A stretch of DNA of 64,000 nucleotides, taken from assembly GCA_017428765.1 (NCBI GenBank), contig JAFRQF010000023.1:1-64000 (forward strand), in the 5' to 3' direction. The notes beneath the pieces are model-generated. The model saw only the letters and a list, made by a program, of their open reading frames with translations, made no database searches and was not told where the DNA came from. Positions 62,052-64,000 of this stretch are shown piece after piece; the first letter of the stretch is position 1; the number at the start of each line of letters is the position of its first letter. The position numbers and the translations under genes were made by a program. This stretch comes from Erysipelotrichaceae bacterium (GTDB taxonomy: Bacteria; Bacillota_I; Bacilli_A; Erysipelotrichales; Erysipelotrichaceae).

Positions 62052-63212
62052 ATGAAAAAAGGACTGGTCATGGAAGGCGGCGCGATGCGCGGGATGTTCA
62101 CCTGCGGGGTCATCGATGTCTTCATGGAGAATGGGATCACATTCGATGGCGCTGTCGGCATCTCTGCCGGTGCGGTCTTTGGCTGCAACTACAAGTCAAA
62201 ACAGATCGGCAGGCCTTTGCGATACAACAAGACCTATTGCAAAGACAAGCGCTACGGATCCATCGTTTCTTTGTTAAAGAGCGGCGATCTCTATGATGCG
62301 AAGTTCTGCTACGAGGATCTGCCTGATGAGCTCGATGTCTTCGATACCAAGACCTTCAAGGAAGACCCGATGGAATTCTATGTCGGAGCGACGGACGTCA
62401 AGACGGGCAAGTGTCTGTTTCATAAATGTGAAGACGGCGGTAAGGAAGATACCCAATGGATGCGGGCTTCCGCTTCGATGCCGGTCGTTTCAAGGATCGT
62501 GAAGATCGGAAATAACGAACTTCTTGACGGTGGCATCGCCGATTCGATCCCTTTGAAGTTCATGGAAGAAAAAGGATACGATCGAAACGTCGTCATCCTC
62601 ACTCAGCCTAAGGGATATAAAAAATCAAAGAACAAGCTGCTGCCTTTGATGCGCATCGCCTTGAAGGATTACCCTTTGATGGTCGATGCCTTGGAGAAAA
62701 GGCATGTGATGTACAATCATGAAGTTGCCGATATCGAAAAGAAAGAAGCCAGAGGAGCGATCTTTGTGATCCGTCCACCGCAGGCTTTGAATATCGGAAG
62801 GACCAGCAAGGATCCTGAAGAGTTACAAAGAGTCTACGATATCGGACGAAGCACAGCGCTGCGGCAGCTTGATGCGCTGAAGGCTTTCCTGAATGGCGAA
62901 GAGAACAGACAGATAAAAGAAGATAAGGATATGGATCAGATAGTTCGAAGACATTTTCGTTTCTATGGAACAGTACAGGGCGTCGGCTTCCGCTTTCAGG
63001 CGATGATGGCAGCCGAGTCTTTAGGACTGACCGGCTGGGTGAAGAATGAAAACGACGGTTCGGTCACCATGGAGATACAGGGAAGCGAAGAAGAGATACA
63101 AAGTGCGATCGATCTGATCGCAAACAGCCGTTTCATCCGGATCGAAAGGACGGAAAGCGAGCTGATCCCCTTGGTTGAACACGAGTCTTCCTTCGGTGCG
63201 GAATACTGGTAA
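62052..63212 (+). CDS. Patatin-like phospholipase fused to an acylphosphatase domain
   Basis: 386 residues in one uninterrupted frame. Residues ~1-280 are a bacterial patatin: oxyanion loop EGGAMRGMF, nucleophile Ser38 in GISAG and Asp159 in LLDGG form the Ser-Asp dyad. After a charged linker (NGEENRQIKEDKD), residues ~298-386 are a complete acylphosphatase: GTVQGVGFR with catalytic Arg314, and GWVKNENDGSV with Asn332. No signal peptide, so it should be cytosolic or membrane-associated. The patatin part would cut acyl esters, and the other part carboxyl-phosphate bonds. An internal ATG near 62932 could also make the second domain alone. Confidence 0.9.
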   Translation: MKKGLVMEGGAMRGMFTCGVIDVFMENGITFDGAVGISAGAVFGCNYKSKQIGRPLRYNKTYCKDKRYGSIVSLLKSGDLYDAKFCYEDLPDELDVFDTKTFKEDPMEFYVGATDVKTGKCLFHKCEDGGKEDTQWMRASASMPVVSRIVKIGNNELLDGGIADSIPLKFMEEKGYDRNVVILTQPKGYKKSKNKLLPLMRIALKDYPLMVDALEKRHVMYNHEVADIEKKEARGAIFVIRPPQALNIGRTSKDPEELQRVYDIGRSTALRQLDALKAFLNGEENRQIKEDKDMDQIVRRHFRFYGTVQGVGFRFQAMMAAESLGLTGWVKNENDGSVTMEIQGSEEEIQSAIDLIANSRFIRIERTESELIPLVEHESSFGAEYW

Positions 63213-63242
63213 AACGCAGGGAGCATTTTAGAAAAAAAGACG

Positions 63243-63270
63243 AACGATTCCTTTTTGGAGTCGTTTTTTC
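63243..63270 (+). terminator. Terminator of the patatin fusion gene
   Basis: AACGATTCC (63243-63251) pairs with GGAGTCGTT (63257-63265) with one G-T, loop TTTTT, then six T. Confidence 0.85.
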
Positions 63271-63305
63271 TTCGGGAAATATTGCCCGATATGAAACGTA
63301 ATAAA

Positions 63306-63371
63306 GTAAAACGCTTACAAGTACGGTTTTACAAAAAAGTTCACTTCTGAGACTTGTAAAACGGTTTTTTT
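63306..63371 (+). terminator. Hairpin with alternative pairing before the riboswitch
   Basis: GTTTTACAA (63326-63334) pairs with TTGTAAAAC (63354-63362), followed by GG and seven T. The same GTTTTAC can instead pair with GTAAAAC at 63306-63312, so two exclusive folds exist. No gene lies between 63213 and 63624. Confidence 0.6.
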
Positions 63372-63381
63372 ATGTTAAATT
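63354..63381 (+). promoter_or_regulatory. Candidate promoter of the riboswitch transcript
   Basis: TTGTAA (63354-63359), a 16-base spacer and TAAATT (63376-63381). Transcription would start near 63388, just before helix P1 of the aptamer. Confidence 0.5.
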
Positions 63382-63394
63382 AGAGGGGTAAAAA

Positions 63395-63463
63395 TATCGT
63401 ATAATCTTTCAGATGTGGTGAAAGAGTCTCTACCTCGGTGCCGTAAATACCGGGACTATGATA
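63395..63463 (+). promoter_or_regulatory. Guanine-class purine riboswitch aptamer
   Basis: P1 is TATCGTA (63395-63401) with TATGATA (63457-63463). P2 is CTTTCA/TGAAAG with L2 GATGTGG. J2/3 contains TCTACC. P3 is CGGTG/TACCG with L3 CCGTAAA. The specificity base before P1 3' is C (63456, in GACTATG), which marks guanine/hypoxanthine rather than adenine. The U of TCTACC keeps the guanine-type pocket, arguing against 2'-deoxyguanosine. Confidence 0.93.
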
Positions 63464-63533
63464 GATTGCCCTTTGGACATTCTATCTGCAGACGATAGGA
63501 TTACAAGGGGGATCTCAATCGATCCTTCGAAAG

Positions 63534-63600
63534 ATCTTCTTCAGGAAGAACTGTTTTTCTTATTTGAAAAACGGTGAAGAAGATGGTTTTCACATTTTTC
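63534..63600 (+). terminator. Riboswitch expression-platform terminator
   Basis: ATCTTCTTC (63534-63542) pairs with GAAGAAGAT (63576-63584), and inside it ACTGTTTTTC pairs with GAAAAACGGT (63550-63559, 63566-63575). A U-rich stretch follows. A CTATC/GATAG element at 63482-63497 can pair with the 3' side of P1, offering the switch. Confidence 0.7.
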
Positions 63601-63624
63601 ATGGAAAGAAAGGGAGAAAAAGAA

Positions 63625-64000
63625 ATGAAAAAATTATTAGCAGTCTTACTCGCGATGCTGATGGTCTTCTCACTTGTCGGCTGTTCTTCTAATAAGGAAG
63701 AAGCTCCGGCAGAAGAAACACCGGCTGAAGAAACTTCTTCTGACGCAAAGATCGGTATCATCCTGGTCGGCGATGAGAACGAAGGTTACACTTATGCACA
63801 TATGGAAGGTATCAAGGATGCCGCTAAGGGCTTAGGTATCTCCGATGACAAGATCCTCTGGAAGTATGTCGTTCCTGAAACACAGGCTTGTTACGATGCT
63901 GCTGTCGACCTCGTTGAAAACGGTGCGACATTAGTCATCTCCAACTCTTACGGTCACCAGTCCTTCATGCAGCAGGCAGCTACGGAATTCCCTGATGTCA
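63625..64000 (+). CDS. BMP-family purine-nucleoside-type lipoprotein (cut by window end)
   Basis: The first 125 codons are present. A lipoprotein signal (MKKLLAVLLAMLMVFSLVGC, Cys20) is followed by a Glu/Ala-rich linker. The mature chain is of the Bmp/PnrA type: KIGIILVGDENEGYTYAHMEGIKDAAKGLG, then DAAVDLVENGATLVISNSYGHQSFMQQAATEFPDV, which continues past the edge. Related proteins bind nucleosides for an ABC importer. The guanine riboswitch supports a purine-nucleoside ligand. AAAGGGAG precedes the ATG. Confidence 0.88.
   Translation, partial: MKKLLAVLLAMLMVFSLVGCSSNKEEAPAEETPAEETSSDAKIGIILVGDENEGYTYAHMEGIKDAAKGLGISDDKILWKYVVPETQACYDAAVDLVENGATLVISNSYGHQSFMQQAATEFPDV

Noticed and set aside
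1-64000. CRISPR array, complete insertion sequence, prophage or toxin-antitoxin module
   Set aside because: No regularly spaced repeats, transposase, integrase or recognisable toxin pair was found; only the hairpin at 17434 hints at a mobile-element relic.

Overview
The window looks like chromosome from a low-to-moderate GC member of the Bacillota (Firmicutes), most likely an Erysipelotrichia-type gut or oral anaerobe. This is an inference. It rests on Gram-positive gene families (lipoprotein solute-binding proteins, class 1B PyrD/PyrK, RbsA-type sugar ABC genes, CotH, DUF4139, DUF1848), purine-rich Shine-Dalgarno sequences, short rho-independent terminators after most transcription units, a guanine riboswitch, a cre-like site and a Rex-like operator. 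I see no rRNA, CRISPR array, complete insertion sequence or prophage. The only RNA gene I can support is one tRNA-Ser(CGA).

Layout. 0.2-2.9 kb (minus): a small membrane protein, BioY and a DUF4139 protein. 3-7.7 kb: a flavin-barrel protein, a MATE exporter, an Asn/Gly-rich prion-like protein and its upstream S9 peptidase. 7.8-13.4 kb: tRNA-Ser, two small unknown proteins, a lipoprotein, a lactonase-type beta-propeller, pyruvate kinase and a frameshifted tandem flavodoxin. 13.6-17.3 kb: two metallo-aminopeptidases (M42, M29), a DMT transporter and a nicotinamidase-like hydrolase. 17.4-26.4 kb: a pyrimidine operon pyrC-carB-pyrK-pyrD-pyrF-pyrE-pyrB-pyrI, preceded by two promoters, a perfect 16-bp inverted repeat and a terminator. 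26.4-28.1 kb: a SARP/BTAD-like regulator and a small companion. 28.2-34.8 kb: a sugar ABC operon under a cre-like site, with a metallo-beta-lactamase-fold protein, a ROK regulator and an esterase. 35-38.9 kb: a large InlB-type repeat surface protein, a shrunken paralog and a decayed remnant. 38.9-44.2 kb: a membrane protein, a lipoprotein, a GH3 lipoprotein and an amidohydrolase. 44.3-50.1 kb: a complete oligopeptide ABC operon. 50.1-58.3 kb: MFS transporter, an unknown protein, DUF1848, pseudo-receiver/EAL protein, DUF349 protein, a three-gene Trk/Ktr potassium system and a membrane protein. 58.3-64 kb: a flavin/Fe-S oxidoreductase behind a Rex-type box, CotH, a patatin-acylphosphatase fusion, and a guanine riboswitch ahead of a BMP-type lipoprotein cut by the window end.

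The genes suggest an organism that takes up peptides and sugars, finishes peptide breakdown with several peptidases, makes pyrimidines de novo and scavenges purine nucleosides. The observations most worth following are: a recurring promoter arrangement that predicts leaderless mRNAs for six genes; the patatin-acylphosphatase fusion; the prion-like protein next to an S9 peptidase; the Rex-like and guanine-riboswitch control elements; the structured element ahead of the pyr operon; and the decaying duplicate of the repeat surface protein. Nothing here is clearly a wholly new defence or mobile system.
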